NCBI GenBank assembly: GCA_945898015.1
Contig: CAMDGM010000009.1
Location: forward strand, 31,914 to 95,913
Direction of reading: 5' to 3'
Source of the DNA: PVC group bacterium
Lineage (GTDB): Bacteria; Verrucomicrobiota; Kiritimatiellia; CAIKKV01
DNA: 64,000 nucleotides
Below are positions 1-8,938 of the stretch, piece by piece. The notes below the pieces were generated by a model. It worked only from the letters and a program-made list of their open reading frames with translations, did not search any database and had not been told where the DNA came from. Every line of letters starts with the position of its first letter. The first letter of the stretch is position 1. Made by a program: the position numbers and the translations under genes.

Positions 1-653
1 AACTCGCCCATGGCCCGCGCGTTGCACAGGATCACGCCATAGATCAAGCCCCACTTGATGTTGGGCAGGGTGACGGACCAGAAGGTGCGCCAACCCGAGG
101 CCCCCAGCAACCGCGCGGCATCCTCCTCCTCGTGGCCCTGGGATTCCATCAGGGGAATAAGCTCGCGGGCTACGAAGGGCGAGGTGACGAACAGGGTGGC
201 CAGCACCAGGCCAGGGAATGCGAAAATGACGTGAATGTCATGCTGTTCCAGCCAGGGTTGAAACCACCCCTGGCGGCCGAACAGCAACACGAAGAGCAGT
301 CCCGCGATTACGGGCGAAACCGAAAAGGGTAGATCGACGAGAGTGGCGATCAACCGGCGGCCGCGGCAGGGGTTCTTGGCAATCGCCCATGCCAGGGCCA
401 CGCCAAACACGGTGTTGAGGGGCACCGTCACGGCGGCGACGCCCAGCGTCAGCCAGATAGCGGACAGGGCGTCGGGCTCGACAATTGCGGCGGCATACAC
501 CTTCCATCCCTTTGACAGGGCCATGACAAGCACCTGAACCAGGGGCAGGAAAATGAACGCGCCGAGATAAAGGAGGGTTCCCGCCACCAGCAGAAAACGG
601 ATGGGGCGTGGTTCCCGGATGGAGGGCAAGCGCGATGTGTCAGCGATTGGCAT
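1..653 (-). CDS. cysW: Sulfate ABC transporter permease CysW (partial, runs off left edge)
   Basis: Inner-membrane permease subunit of a sulfate/thiosulfate ABC importer. The reading frame is open from an ATG at 653 to the window edge, about 217 codons, so the C-terminus is missing. The translation begins MPIADTSRLPSI, has several hydrophobic segments, and carries the EAA-loop signature that contacts the ATPase (EEDAARLLGASGWRTF, then LPNIKWGL). The start overlaps the end of cysT by 14 bases, which fits translational coupling. The gene order sbp-cysT-cysW is the normal one, so a cysA ATPase gene is expected beyond the left edge; that is an inference. The closest alternative would be a molybdate permease, but two separate permeases plus a sulfate-type binding protein argue for sulfate. 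Confidence 0.88.
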   Translation of the reverse strand, partial: MPIADTSRLPSIREPRPIRFLLVAGTLLYLGAFIFLPLVQVLVMALSKGWKVYAAAIVEPDALSAIWLTLGVAAVTVPLNTVFGVALAWAIAKNPCRGRRLIATLVDLPFSVSPVIAGLLFVLLFGRQGWFQPWLEQHDIHVIFAFPGLVLATLFVTSPFVARELIPLMESQGHEEEDAARLLGASGWRTFWSVTLPNIKWGLIYGVILCNARAMGE

Positions 654-1464
654 AACGCGAACGGCTCCAGCTTTGCAGCGAGTTGATGACCAGAAGCATG
701 ATAAACGACATGGACAGCAGAACGGTGGCCAACGCCGCGGCCCCGGCGTAATCATACTGCTCCAGCCTCGTGACGATCAGAAGTGAGGCGATTTCGGACT
801 TCATCGGCAAGTTGCCGGCGATGAAAATCACCGATCCGTATTCGCCGAGCCCCCTGGCGAAAGCCATGGCGAATCCGGTGAGGAGGGCGGGGGCCAGCGC
901 CGGGAAGATCACCTTCGCGAAAGTCACCCCGCGCGAAGCGCCCAAGCAGATGGCCGATTCTTCCAGCGCCGGATCCAGCTCCTCCAACACCGGTTGGAGG
1001 GTTCGGACCACGAACGGGAGTCCGATGAACACCAGCGCCACGAAGACCCCGGCGGGTTGATAGGCAACCTGGATGCCAAGGGGGGCCAGAAAGCGGCCGA
1101 TCCACCCGTCCGGCGCATACAGTTGCGCCAGGGCAATCCCCGCCACGGCGGTGGGCAGAGCGAAAGGAAGGTCCACCAAGGCATCGACCAGTCGGCGCCC
1201 CGGGAAGGGAATGCGGACCAGCACCCAGGCCACCAGCAGGCCCATCACGGCATTCAGGGCCGCCGCTAAAAAGGCTGCCCCGAACGTCAGCTTATAAGAG
1301 GCGATGGCGCGTGGGGAGGCTACAGCAGCCCAAAAAGCGGAACCATCAAGGGTCGCACCTTTCAGGATGGCGGTTGAGAGCGGAAGCAAGACGACGAGCC
1401 CCAGGTACATCATCGTCAGCCCCAGAATCAAACCGTGCTTGCCTGATGTGGAAGAGCCTTTCAT
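640..1464 (-). CDS. cysT: Sulfate ABC transporter permease CysT
   Basis: First permease subunit of the sulfate/thiosulfate importer, 274 residues, the usual length for CysT/CysU. It has about six hydrophobic segments, starting with LILGLTMMYLGLVVLLPL near residue 13. The EAA loop is visible as EESAICLGASRGVTFAKV followed by FPALAPALLTG. Downstream comes the family-typical ARGLGEYGSVIFIAGN. It starts three bases after the sbp stop and its end overlaps cysW, so the three genes form one transcription unit read leftward from the promoter near 2475-2503. Confidence 0.92.
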   Translation of the reverse strand: MKGSSTSGKHGLILGLTMMYLGLVVLLPLSTAILKGATLDGSAFWAAVASPRAIASYKLTFGAAFLAAALNAVMGLLVAWVLVRIPFPGRRLVDALVDLPFALPTAVAGIALAQLYAPDGWIGRFLAPLGIQVAYQPAGVFVALVFIGLPFVVRTLQPVLEELDPALEESAICLGASRGVTFAKVIFPALAPALLTGFAMAFARGLGEYGSVIFIAGNLPMKSEIASLLIVTRLEQYDYAGAAALATVLLSMSFIMLLVINSLQSWSRSRYANR

Positions 1465-1467
1465 CGA

Positions 1468-2463
1468 TCAGGGACGGACCATGATCTGGTCAAAGGTAGC
1501 GCCTTCGTCAAAATGATCCTTCTGCGCCTTGGCCCATCCTCCGAATTCGTCATCGATTGTGACGCAGGAAACCGGAACAAAGCGCTTCATGTCGGCGGGA
1601 TCGGCCATCTCTGGAAACGAGGGACGAAAGAAATTTTTTGCCGCCAGTTTCTGGCCGGCGGCCGTGTAGAGGAACGTCAGGTAGGCTTCGGCAATCTTCC
1701 GGGTTCCGCGCTTGTCGGACACGGCGTCCACGACGGCCACGGGCGGTTCTGCCAGAATGCTGACCGAGGGCACCACGATTTCGAACTGTTTGTCTGCGAA
1801 CTCCTTTTGTGCCAGAAAGGCCTCGTTTTCCCAGGCCAGGAAGACGTCGCCCAGACCGCGTTGGCAAAAGGTGGTGGTTGAACCACGGGCGCCAGAGTCC
1901 AGAACGGGCACACGTTTGAAGAGTTCGCGCATATAGGCCATCGCGCCATCCCGGCCGCTGCGGTTTTTCATAGCCCAGGCCCAGGCGGCGAGGTAGTTCC
2001 ATCGCGCACCCCCCGAGGTTTTGGGATTGGGCGTGATCACGGAGACGTCGGAGTTGAGCAGGTCGCCCCAGTCCTTGACGCCCTTGGGGTTCCCCTTGCG
2101 GACTAGGAAGACGATGGTGGAGGTGTAAGGGGCGCTGTTGCGGGGGAGGCGGGTCTGCCAGTTCTCGGGTAACAGGTTTGCCTGCTTGGCGAGGGCATCG
2201 ATATCGTAGGCGAGGGCGAGGGTGACCACATCAGCCTGAAGGCCGTCGATCACGGCGCGGGCCTGTTTGCCAGACCCCCCGTGGGATTGTTCGATACGCA
2301 AGTCCTGTCCGGTTTCTGTTTTCCATGCCGCGGCGAAGGCCGTATTGACGGCTTTATAAAATTCGCGGGTCGGATCGTAGGAGACGTTCAGCAGCGTCGT
2401 GGGTTCGGCAGCCCGACCGATCGAGGCGAGGGCTAGCAGGCTGGCGAGGATTACGATTTTCAT
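1468..2463 (-). CDS. sbp: Periplasmic sulfate-binding protein
   Basis: Solute-binding protein of the sulfate importer, 331 residues. A short signal peptide is visible ([18 protein letters not shown], cut after RAA or nearby). The mature part starts with [19 protein letters not shown], a family hallmark, followed by the [20 protein letters not shown] and [10 protein letters not shown] ligand-loop motifs of Sbp/CysP proteins. It is the first gene of the operon and is preceded by a candidate promoter with an Rrf2-type site in its spacer. Thiosulfate (CysP) rather than sulfate preference cannot be excluded from sequence alone. Confidence 0.92.
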   Translation of the reverse strand: MKIVILASLLALASIGRAAEPTTLLNVSYDPTREFYKAVNTAFAAAWKTETGQDLRIEQSHGGSGKQARAVIDGLQADVVTLALAYDIDALAKQANLLPENWQTRLPRNSAPYTSTIVFLVRKGNPKGVKDWGDLLNSDVSVITPNPKTSGGARWNYLAAWAWAMKNRSGRDGAMAYMRELFKRVPVLDSGARGSTTTFCQRGLGDVFLAWENEAFLAQKEFADKQFEIVVPSVSILAEPPVAVVDAVSDKRGTRKIAEAYLTFLYTAAGQKLAAKNFFRPSFPEMADPADMKRFVPVSCVTIDDEFGGWAKAQKDHFDEGATFDQIMVRP

Positions 2464-2474
2464 GATAACACCTT

Positions 2475-2503
2475 ATCCTATCTTTTATGTAGACATGTTG
2501 CAA
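2475..2503 (-). promoter_or_regulatory. Candidate promoter of the sulfate uptake operon
   Basis: On the minus strand a TTGCAA box (2498-2503) and a TAGGAT box (2475-2480) are separated by 17 bases and lie just upstream of the sbp start at 2463. This is a sigma70-like arrangement seen by eye only. The spacer contains the candidate Rrf2 site described separately. Confidence 0.45.
2477..2493. promoter_or_regulatory. Candidate Rrf2-type operator upstream of sbp
   Basis: CCTATCTTTTATGTAGA matches the site in front of the rrf2 gene (3050-3066) at 12 of 17 positions, including both outer arms (CCTATC and GTAG). It lies between the putative -35 and -10 boxes, so a bound repressor would block RNA polymerase. 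Assignment to the neighbouring Rrf2 protein is an inference from position and similarity. Confidence 0.45.
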
Positions 2504-2533
2504 ATAAATGGAGTATCGGGCTGGCGTGGCGGG

Positions 2534-3043
2534 TCAGGAAGTCGGATTGGAGCGGCGGGGTTTGCGGGCATGCGCGGGCTTGACCGCGGTCGGACGGGTC
2601 TCGGCCAGAGCACCTTTGACGGCGTCGGACCGTTTCTGCATGTCGGCAAGACTGGTTTGGTCGAGAATGTTGGCCATCGCGTCACGTACCTCCTTCATGA
2701 CCAACCGGAGGCCGCAGGATGACTCGTCGCCACAGTCGGGGCATGGGCGGTAGGCGGTAACGCTGACGCAGGGGATTGGGGCCAGAGGTCCATCGATCCG
2801 CCGGATCAAATCGCCCAGCATGATCGTGTTGGCGGGGCGTGCCAGCCCATAGCCGCCTTCGGGCCCCCGCCGGCTGTACAGGATGCCGTCCCGGTTGAGT
2901 TGCAGAAGGATTCGCTCCAGAAATTTTTGAGGTATTTTTTCTTCGCGGGCGATGTCGCCAATCCGGACCGGCGCGCCGCCTTCGGGCCGGCGCGCAAGGT
3001 AAGCCAGTGCTTTGATCGCATATTTAGCGGAACGAGTGAGCAT
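2534..3043 (-). CDS. Rrf2-family transcriptional regulator
   Basis: DNA-binding regulator of 169 residues. The N-terminal winged helix is clear (MLTRSAKYAIKALAYLA, then IPQKFLERILLQL and RRGPEGGYGLARP). Four cysteines, at 92, 101, 104 and 110, form a cluster where IscR and related members bind an Fe-S centre, so a cluster or redox/sulfur-sensing role is plausible. The tail after residue 140 is basic. It sits directly behind the sulfate uptake operon, as CymR-like sulfur regulators often do. Similar candidate operators occur in front of itself and of sbp, suggesting autoregulation and control of sulfate uptake. The ligand is unknown; IscR proper is less likely because no isc or suf genes are nearby. 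Confidence 0.85.
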   Translation of the reverse strand: MLTRSAKYAIKALAYLARRPEGGAPVRIGDIAREEKIPQKFLERILLQLNRDGILYSRRGPEGGYGLARPANTIMLGDLIRRIDGPLAPIPCVSVTAYRPCPDCGDESSCGLRLVMKEVRDAMANILDQTSLADMQKRSDAVKGALAETRPTAVKPAHARKPRRSNPTS

Positions 3044-3048
3044 TTATT

Positions 3049-3067
3049 CCCTATCGATTTAGTAGGG
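3049..3067. promoter_or_regulatory. Candidate Rrf2 operator at its own promoter
   Basis: The interrupted palindrome TCCCTA-N9-TAGGGA (arms from 3048 to 3068) lies between the putative -10 box and the rrf2 start codon and overlaps the Shine-Dalgarno-like AGGGA. The 12/17 match to the site in the sbp promoter supports a shared regulator. Confidence 0.5.
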
Positions 3068-3095
3068 ATAATAGCTCAACCGCCACGTCAAACAA
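3068..3095 (-). promoter_or_regulatory. Candidate promoter of the rrf2 gene
   Basis: On the minus strand TTGTTT (3090-3095) and TATTAT (3068-3073) are 16 bases apart. Transcription would begin inside the palindrome at 3049-3067, a geometry typical of an autorepressed promoter. Confidence 0.4.
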
Positions 3096-3116
3096 GAACT
3101 ATTTTTCGTTTCCGAC

Positions 3117-3653
3117 TCAGCCCACGACGGGAACGATTTGGAAAAAGGATTGCGGATGGGCGCAAACCGGGCACTTATCCAGCGCTTTCGTTCCTTCGTG
3201 GGTGAACCCGCACTCCCGGCATTCCCATTTGACCTTGTCCGTTTTCTGGAAAACCGTTCCGGCTTCCACGTTTTTCAGGAGAGCCTGATACCGCGCTTGA
3301 TGCTCTTTTTCGATTTTGCCGATGTTTTCAAAAACACGGGCGATCTCGGCGAATCCCTCGTCACGGGCTTCCTTGGCCATCCGAGGATACATGTCCGTCC
3401 ACTCCTGACCTTCACCGGCAGCGGCGGCTTTCAGGTTCGCGGCGGTGTTGCCGATTCCCGCCAGTGCCGTGAAATGCAGCTTGGCATGGCACTTTTCCTG
3501 CTCGGCTGTTTTCAGGAAAATTTCGGCGATCTGTTCAAACCCTTCTTTTTTCGCGACGGTCGCGAAAAAGGTGTATTTGTTTCGAGCCTGGGATTCCCCC
3601 GCAAAGGCTTCCTGCAGGTTTTTTTCAGTCTTCGTTCCCTTGAGTTCGGCCAT
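3117..3653 (-). CDS. Rubrerythrin
   Basis: Cytoplasmic non-haem diiron peroxidase of 178 residues that removes hydrogen peroxide in anaerobes and microaerophiles. The N-terminal four-helix domain carries the diiron ligands, including Glu20 in the AGESQARNKY motif, Glu53 and His56 (EQEKCH), and the EKEHQARY motif near 115. The C-terminal rubredoxin-like domain has two CxxC knuckles (Cys145/148 and Cys161/164). A good Shine-Dalgarno (GGAGAG) precedes the ATG. It is the next gene upstream of rrf2 on the same strand, but rrf2 has its own candidate promoter. Its presence suggests an anaerobic or oxygen-sensitive lifestyle. Confidence 0.95.
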   Translation of the reverse strand: MAELKGTKTEKNLQEAFAGESQARNKYTFFATVAKKEGFEQIAEIFLKTAEQEKCHAKLHFTALAGIGNTAANLKAAAAGEGQEWTDMYPRMAKEARDEGFAEIARVFENIGKIEKEHQARYQALLKNVEAGTVFQKTDKVKWECRECGFTHEGTKALDKCPVCAHPQSFFQIVPVVG

Positions 3654-3828
3654 GACGCTCTCCTTTTGTTATGACTGATGACGTAAGCGACCAGTTTACA
3701 ACGTAATTCTCAAATCATATCAATAACGCCTTGTCATGACAAGCCTGCATCTCCCGGTTCAGGAAATAATGACGTTGCATAACCGGTGTCGCCTTGCCAT
3801 CATGCGGGTTTTCCAAAGGAGTCACGAC

Positions 3829-6800
3829 ATGTCGTTAAATTCTGAATGGCGCGCAAAAATAGAGCAATGGCGCGATGCGATCGGGTGCATGGTTTTCCGC
3901 AAATTAGCCGATGCGCCGCTGGCGGGCTTCAAAACCCGCGAGCAGTTGGCGCCGGGCCAAGCCAGCAAGCGGGCTTTCGTCGCCATGCCGGAAGGGCGCG
4001 CCTGGGGCGCCAAATGGGAATACGCCTGGCTACGCACGCGCGTTGTCACGCCTGCCACAGCCCGGGGAAAGCGATTAGTTTTCCGTTTCGGCGAGAGCGG
4101 TTCGTTCACCGTCAATCCGGGCGGGGAAGGGCGTTTCATTGTCAACGGCCGCGAAGCTGGCGCTTGTGACTGGGCGCATCCCGAGGTGTTGCTGGCGGCC
4201 CGGGCCACGCCAGGCAAATCGTATGAGCTGCTCATCGAGCTTTACGCGGGGCACGGTGCCACCCCATGCGGGCGAGGGCCTGTTTTGGACGAAGAGGCGA
4301 GTGTTCCGGAACCGCCCCCTAACCAGCAACGCATTCCGGTGGCCTCCGTCGGCATCTGGGAGGAAGACGCCTTCCAGACCTGGCTTGATCTTCAAACCCT
4401 TCTGGATGTGCGGGACAACCTTGACGCCGACAGCTTGCGAGTCATGAAAATCGACGAAGCCCTGCGCGACTTTTGCGTGGCCTTCGATCCCGAATTGCCG
4501 GCCGACCGGCGGATCGGCGTCTTACGGAAAGCGCGCCAACTCTTGAAGCCTGTGTTGGCATGCCAGAATGGATCCACGGCGCCGGCCTATTATTGTTTCG
4601 GTCATTCTCACATTGATGTGGCCTGGCTGTGGCCTCTCGCGGAAACAGAGCGTAAGTGCGCGCGAACGTTTGGGGTGCAACTGGCCCTGATTGAGCAATA
4701 TCCGGAATTCCGCTTTTTCCAGAGCCAGCCGCACCTCTATCGCATGACCAAGCGCCTTTACCCCGAGCTCTATGCGAGAATCAAGCAGGCTGTCCGGAAA
4801 GGCCAATGGCTGGCGGACGGCGGCATGTGGGTGGAATGCGACACCAATGTGGCCGGCGGCGAGGCCATGATTCGCCAATTCATCCACGGCAAGCGTTTTT
4901 TCAAGGAGGAGTTCGGCATCACCAGCGAGCTCATGTGGTTGCCCGATGTATTCGGTTATTCCGGCGCGTTGCCGCAGATCATGGCCGGATGCGGCGTCCA
5001 GTATTTTTCCACCCAGAAGATTTCATGGAACTATAACAGCGAACTGCCGCTGAAGGTACAGACGTTCTGGTGGGAGGGCATCGACGGCACCCGCGTGCTC
5101 ACGCACCTCCATCAGGATTACAATTCGCAGACCACGCCCGGTTGCTTGATGAAGCGGTGGAAAGAACGTTTCCAGAAGGATGGCATCGATTCACGACTGA
5201 TCCCCTTCGGCTGGGGCGATGGGGGCGGAGGACCGACCCGCCAGCATCTCGAGTTTCTGCGGCGGCAGAAGGATTTGGAAGGAGCGCCACGGTGCCGCAT
5301 CGCGGGGCCGGTCGAGTTCTTCAAAGACGAACTCCGCAAGGGGCGCGACCTGCCGGTCGTCGTGGGTGAACTCTATTTCCAGGCCCACCGGGGAACCTAC
5401 ACGTCCCAGGCGCGCACCAAGCGCGGCAACCGGAAGGCCGAGTTCGCTCTGCGGGATATGGAGCTCTGGGGGCAGGCGGCGGCGATGCTCGTGCGAAAAC
5501 CCTATCCTCTTGCCAAGGCTGACGAGTTGTGGAAAGGCGTGCTTCTGAACCAGTTCCACGACATCCTGCCCGGTTCCTCAATCCATCGCGTGTATGTGGA
5601 AGCCGAGGCGTTGCATCAGCAGGTGATCAACGAGGCCGTGCTGGAGTCCGACGCTGCCCAGCAATCGCTGGTCACGCCGCAGGTCAAGGCGCTCACAGTC
5701 TTTAATTCCTTGTCGTGGGACCGGCCGGTTCTGGTTCGCCTGCCCAAGTCGCTGGCGGGTGTTGAGTCGGATGGCGCAATGTTGCCGATTCAGAAAATCG
5801 GCGATGACCGGTATGTGGAAGCCCGGGTGCCGCCGTGCGGCTGGAAAACCCTCCTGGCGGGGATTCCTGGAGCGATCGTTGAGGGCCCCCGTGCTTCTTC
5901 GAAGGGGCTTGAAAATGAGCGGATCCGGGTGGCCTTTAACGACTATGGGGAGATTACGAGCCTCGTTGACAAAGAAACCGGCCTCGAATTAGCCGCTTCC
6001 CCGATGAACCGGTTCCGCCTGTTCAAGGATGTGCCGCGGGCCTATGACGCGTGGGATGTGGACTCCAATTACGAGCAGTTTGAAGTGGCTCTTTCGGAAA
6101 AGGCCCGGATCGATGTGGTTTCGGAAGGGCCGCTAGCCGCGGTAATCCGGATCACCCGGCGGGTCAGTCGGTCGACCATCACCCAGGAAGTCTGGCTGCG
6201 GCGCGACAGCCGGAGGCTGGATTTCAAAACCGTGGTGGACTGGCAGGAAAAACACCGGCTTTTGAAGGTGGCCTTTCCCACGGCGCTTCATGCTCAGGAG
6301 GCCATCCATGAAATTCAATTCGGTCATCTGAGGCGTCCGGGCCACCGGTCCCTGCCGTACGACGCGGATCGGTTCGAAGTGTGCAATCACAAATGGACGG
6401 CCCTGGAAGAGGGGAATCGCGGCGCCGCGGTTTTAAACGATTGCAAATACGGCGTCAACGTGATCGGCGGATCGATCCAGCTGACGCTGTTGCGTTCCCC
6501 GAAAGCGCCGGATATGACCGCGGACGTCGGGTTGCAGGAATTCACCTATTCGTTCCATTCCTGGAATGGTCCGTTCTTCGAAGCGGATGTGGTGCGAGAA
6601 GCGTATGACCTCAACGTGCCGCCGACGGTCCAGTCCGGGTCCGCGGGAGAGGCCTCTCTTTTCCAGATAAACGCCCTCAACGTGATCGTTGAAGCGGTTA
6701 AACCGGCGGAGGATGGCAGCGGGGACTGCATTGTGCGATTGTACGAATGCAAACACGCCGCGACCCCCTGCGTGCTGCGGACGACCCTGCCGGTGAAAAA

Positions 6801-6915
6801 GGCCGCTCAAGTCAATATGCTGGAAGAGCCCGTTCGCGCCCTGTCATTTCTGAAAGGGGCGGTCACGCTGACATTCAAGCCGTTTGAAGTGATCACCCTT
6901 CGGTTCAAGCCTTAA
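3829..6915 (+). CDS. Alpha-mannosidase, glycoside hydrolase family 38
   Basis: Retaining alpha-mannosidase of 1028 residues. I chose the ATG at 3829 because AAAGGAG lies seven bases before it; the frame is open 31 codons further upstream without a good ribosome site. The catalytic domain begins near residue 255 with GHSHIDVAWLWPLAETER (His261 and Asp263 are zinc ligands in the family). Asp338 in WVECDTNVAGGE is the expected nucleophile. Then come PDVFGYSGALPQI and the helical middle domain, followed by beta-sandwich domains to the C-terminus. No signal peptide is visible, so it is probably cytoplasmic, as in the MAN2C1-like bacterial group. It is followed after 94 bases by a GH4 gene on the same strand, suggesting breakdown of imported mannose-containing oligosaccharides. 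Confidence 0.93.
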   Translation: MSLNSEWRAKIEQWRDAIGCMVFRKLADAPLAGFKTREQLAPGQASKRAFVAMPEGRAWGAKWEYAWLRTRVVTPATARGKRLVFRFGESGSFTVNPGGEGRFIVNGREAGACDWAHPEVLLAARATPGKSYELLIELYAGHGATPCGRGPVLDEEASVPEPPPNQQRIPVASVGIWEEDAFQTWLDLQTLLDVRDNLDADSLRVMKIDEALRDFCVAFDPELPADRRIGVLRKARQLLKPVLACQNGSTAPAYYCFGHSHIDVAWLWPLAETERKCARTFGVQLALIEQYPEFRFFQSQPHLYRMTKRLYPELYARIKQAVRKGQWLADGGMWVECDTNVAGGEAMIRQFIHGKRFFKEEFGITSELMWLPDVFGYSGALPQIMAGCGVQYFSTQKISWNYNSELPLKVQTFWWEGIDGTRVLTHLHQDYNSQTTPGCLMKRWKERFQKDGIDSRLIPFGWGDGGGGPTRQHLEFLRRQKDLEGAPRCRIAGPVEFFKDELRKGRDLPVVVGELYFQAHRGTYTSQARTKRGNRKAEFALRDMELWGQAAAMLVRKPYPLAKADELWKGVLLNQFHDILPGSSIHRVYVEAEALHQQVINEAVLESDAAQQSLVTPQVKALTVFNSLSWDRPVLVRLPKSLAGVESDGAMLPIQKIGDDRYVEARVPPCGWKTLLAGIPGAIVEGPRASSKGLENERIRVAFNDYGEITSLVDKETGLELAASPMNRFRLFKDVPRAYDAWDVDSNYEQFEVALSEKARIDVVSEGPLAAVIRITRRVSRSTITQEVWLRRDSRRLDFKTVVDWQEKHRLLKVAFPTALHAQEAIHEIQFGHLRRPGHRSLPYDADRFEVCNHKWTALEEGNRGAAVLNDCKYGVNVIGGSIQLTLLRSPKAPDMTADVGLQEFTYSFHSWNGPFFEADVVREAYDLNVPPTVQSGSAGEASLFQINALNVIVEAVKPAEDGSGDCIVRLYECKHAATPCVLRTTLPVKKAAQVNMLEEPVRALSFLKGAVTLTFKPFEVITLRFKP

Positions 6916-7009
6916 CGCCCGACGGCGTAACGTGTGTGGAGGATTGACTCGCCACGCCGGGCGCGCTAGTGTAATCAGTCTTAACAGGATAATCATGGGG
7001 AGACGGTTT

Positions 7010-8917
7010 ATGGCAATCAAAGTGGCGTTTATCGGGGCCGGAAGCATTGGTTTCACGCGGGGTCTGGTGCGGGACATTTTGGCCGTGCCCGAGTTCAAGG
7101 ACACCCGGTTTACCTTTACCGACATCAATCCCCGAAACCTCGAGATGGTGGCGTTGCTTTGCCAGAAGGATATCCGGGAAAGCACCCTGCCGGCGACGAT
7201 CACGTCCACGGTGAATCGCCGAAAAGCGTTGCAGGACGCCGATTATGTCATCAGTTGCGCCCGGATCGGGGGGCTGTCCGCGTTTGAAACGGATATTGAA
7301 ATCCCGTTGAAATACGGCGTGGACCAGTGCGTGGGCGACACCCTTTGCGCGGGTGGCATCATGTATGGGCAGCGCAATGTCGCCGCCATCCTTGATTTTT
7401 GCCGGGACATCCGAGAGGTCTCCAAAAAGGGCGCCCTTTTCCTGAATTACGCGAACCCCAACGCCATGAACACCTGGGCCGCCAACCATTTCGGAAAAGT
7501 CAACACCATCGGCTTGTGCCACGGCGTCATGGGTGGACATCATCAGATTGCCGAAGTCATCAAACTGCTGGTGAATGACAAGAAGAAGCCTGGCGAGCGG
7601 GGTTATGTGGCGGTCACCGCCAAAGATGTGGACATTATCTGCGCGGGCATCAACCACCAGACCTGGTATGTCCGCGTTCAATACAAGGGGAAAGATTGGA
7701 CCGGGCGACTGCTTGAGGGTTTTGAGCGACACCCCGTCTATTCCGAAACGGAAAAGGTGCGCATCGATATGCTGCGCCGTTTCGGGTATTTTTCTACCGA
7801 GAGCAACGGTCACCTGTCCGAATACGTCCCCTGGTATCGCAAGCGGCTCAAGGAGATCGGGAAGTGGATTTCGCTTTCCTCCTGGATCAACGGAGAGACC
7901 GGCGGCTATCTGCGGGTTTGCCGGGAAGGCCGACAGTGGTTCAATACGGAATTCCCGAAGTGGCTGAAGGCGAAGGATCGTCCCATCACCGCGGAAAACC
8001 GTGGCCACGAACACGGCAGCTATATTATCGAGGGCCTTGAGACCGGCCGGGTATACCGCGGTCATTTCAATGTGGTGAATAACGGGGCGATCACCAACCT
8101 GCCGGATGACTCAATTGTTGAATTGCCGGGATATGTTGATCGGAATGGTGTCAACATTCCCAAAGTCGGCCCCCTGCCGCTCGGTTGCGCGGCGGTCTGC
8201 AATGTTTCTATTTCGGTTCAGCGTTTGGCTGTTGAGGCCGCTGTTCACGGTGATGTGGCGTTGCTGAAGCAAGCCATGATGCTGGATCCGCTCACCGGAG
8301 CGGTCTGCGACCCCGAGGATATTTCCCAGATGACGGATGAGATGCTCGTGGCGCAGGCCGAATGGCTGCCCCAGTATCGCAAAGCCATTCCCGCGGCGAA
8401 ACAACGACTGGCAGCGGCCAAGCGGAGCGGCGCCTACCGGGGAACCTGCACGGCGAAGGGCATTCGCAACACCTCGGCGAAAAAGACCACCTGGGCTCGC
8501 GTTATCCTGACCCGGTACGCGGTCAGCAACTTGCAGGAACCGGTAAAGGATATCCGGAAAGTGGGGCTTCCTTCAGCCAGTCTATGCCGCGAAGATATTG
8601 AGGGTCGGGTGAATCTCATGCCCGATGGGTTTGCGGATCTCCGGGGCGTGCATGGCGGCAAGGATGGCGTGATTTTTGCGGCGGTTTCCTATCGGGCCCG
8701 CCATGCGTTCAAAGGGAGTTTGTGCTATGGCGCGGACGGCCCGGTCAAGGTCTGGGTCAACGGTCGCGAAGCCGACTGCCAGCCCAAGGCTTCTAATCCG
8801 GCCGTGCCCGGCATTTTCAAGGCGGCGGTTTCGTGGAAACGGGGGGCTAACACCGTTTTGTTTGCCCTGTCCAGCAATGGCGGAAAAGCATGGGGACTGT
8901 ACGCCGGCATTCGCTAG
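7010..8917 (+). CDS. GH4-family NAD-dependent glycosidase with C-terminal extension
   Basis: Glycosidase of family 4 (alpha-galactosidase, alpha-glucosidase or glucuronidase type), using NAD and a metal ion for oxidation-elimination chemistry. I chose ATG 7010 because GGGGAGA precedes it by six bases; length 635. The Rossmann motif FIGAGSIGFTRGLVRDIL starts near residue 6; NYANPNAM and LCHGVMGGHHQ supply the family's Asn and Cys/His metal-site residues. GH4 enzymes usually end near residue 450-480. Here about 160 further residues follow, rich in beta-strand patterns (VKVWVNGREAD, WKRGANTVLFAL, GGKAWGLYAGI) and resembling accessory sandwich domains of other secreted glycan enzymes. No signal peptide is visible. 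Substrate is not deducible; the closest relatives by eye are MelA/LplD-like. Confidence 0.87.
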   Translation: MAIKVAFIGAGSIGFTRGLVRDILAVPEFKDTRFTFTDINPRNLEMVALLCQKDIRESTLPATITSTVNRRKALQDADYVISCARIGGLSAFETDIEIPLKYGVDQCVGDTLCAGGIMYGQRNVAAILDFCRDIREVSKKGALFLNYANPNAMNTWAANHFGKVNTIGLCHGVMGGHHQIAEVIKLLVNDKKKPGERGYVAVTAKDVDIICAGINHQTWYVRVQYKGKDWTGRLLEGFERHPVYSETEKVRIDMLRRFGYFSTESNGHLSEYVPWYRKRLKEIGKWISLSSWINGETGGYLRVCREGRQWFNTEFPKWLKAKDRPITAENRGHEHGSYIIEGLETGRVYRGHFNVVNNGAITNLPDDSIVELPGYVDRNGVNIPKVGPLPLGCAAVCNVSISVQRLAVEAAVHGDVALLKQAMMLDPLTGAVCDPEDISQMTDEMLVAQAEWLPQYRKAIPAAKQRLAAAKRSGAYRGTCTAKGIRNTSAKKTTWARVILTRYAVSNLQEPVKDIRKVGLPSASLCREDIEGRVNLMPDGFADLRGVHGGKDGVIFAAVSYRARHAFKGSLCYGADGPVKVWVNGREADCQPKASNPAVPGIFKAAVSWKRGANTVLFALSSNGGKAWGLYAGIR

Positions 8918-8938
8918 AGCGTAGGCGTGATCTGAGCT

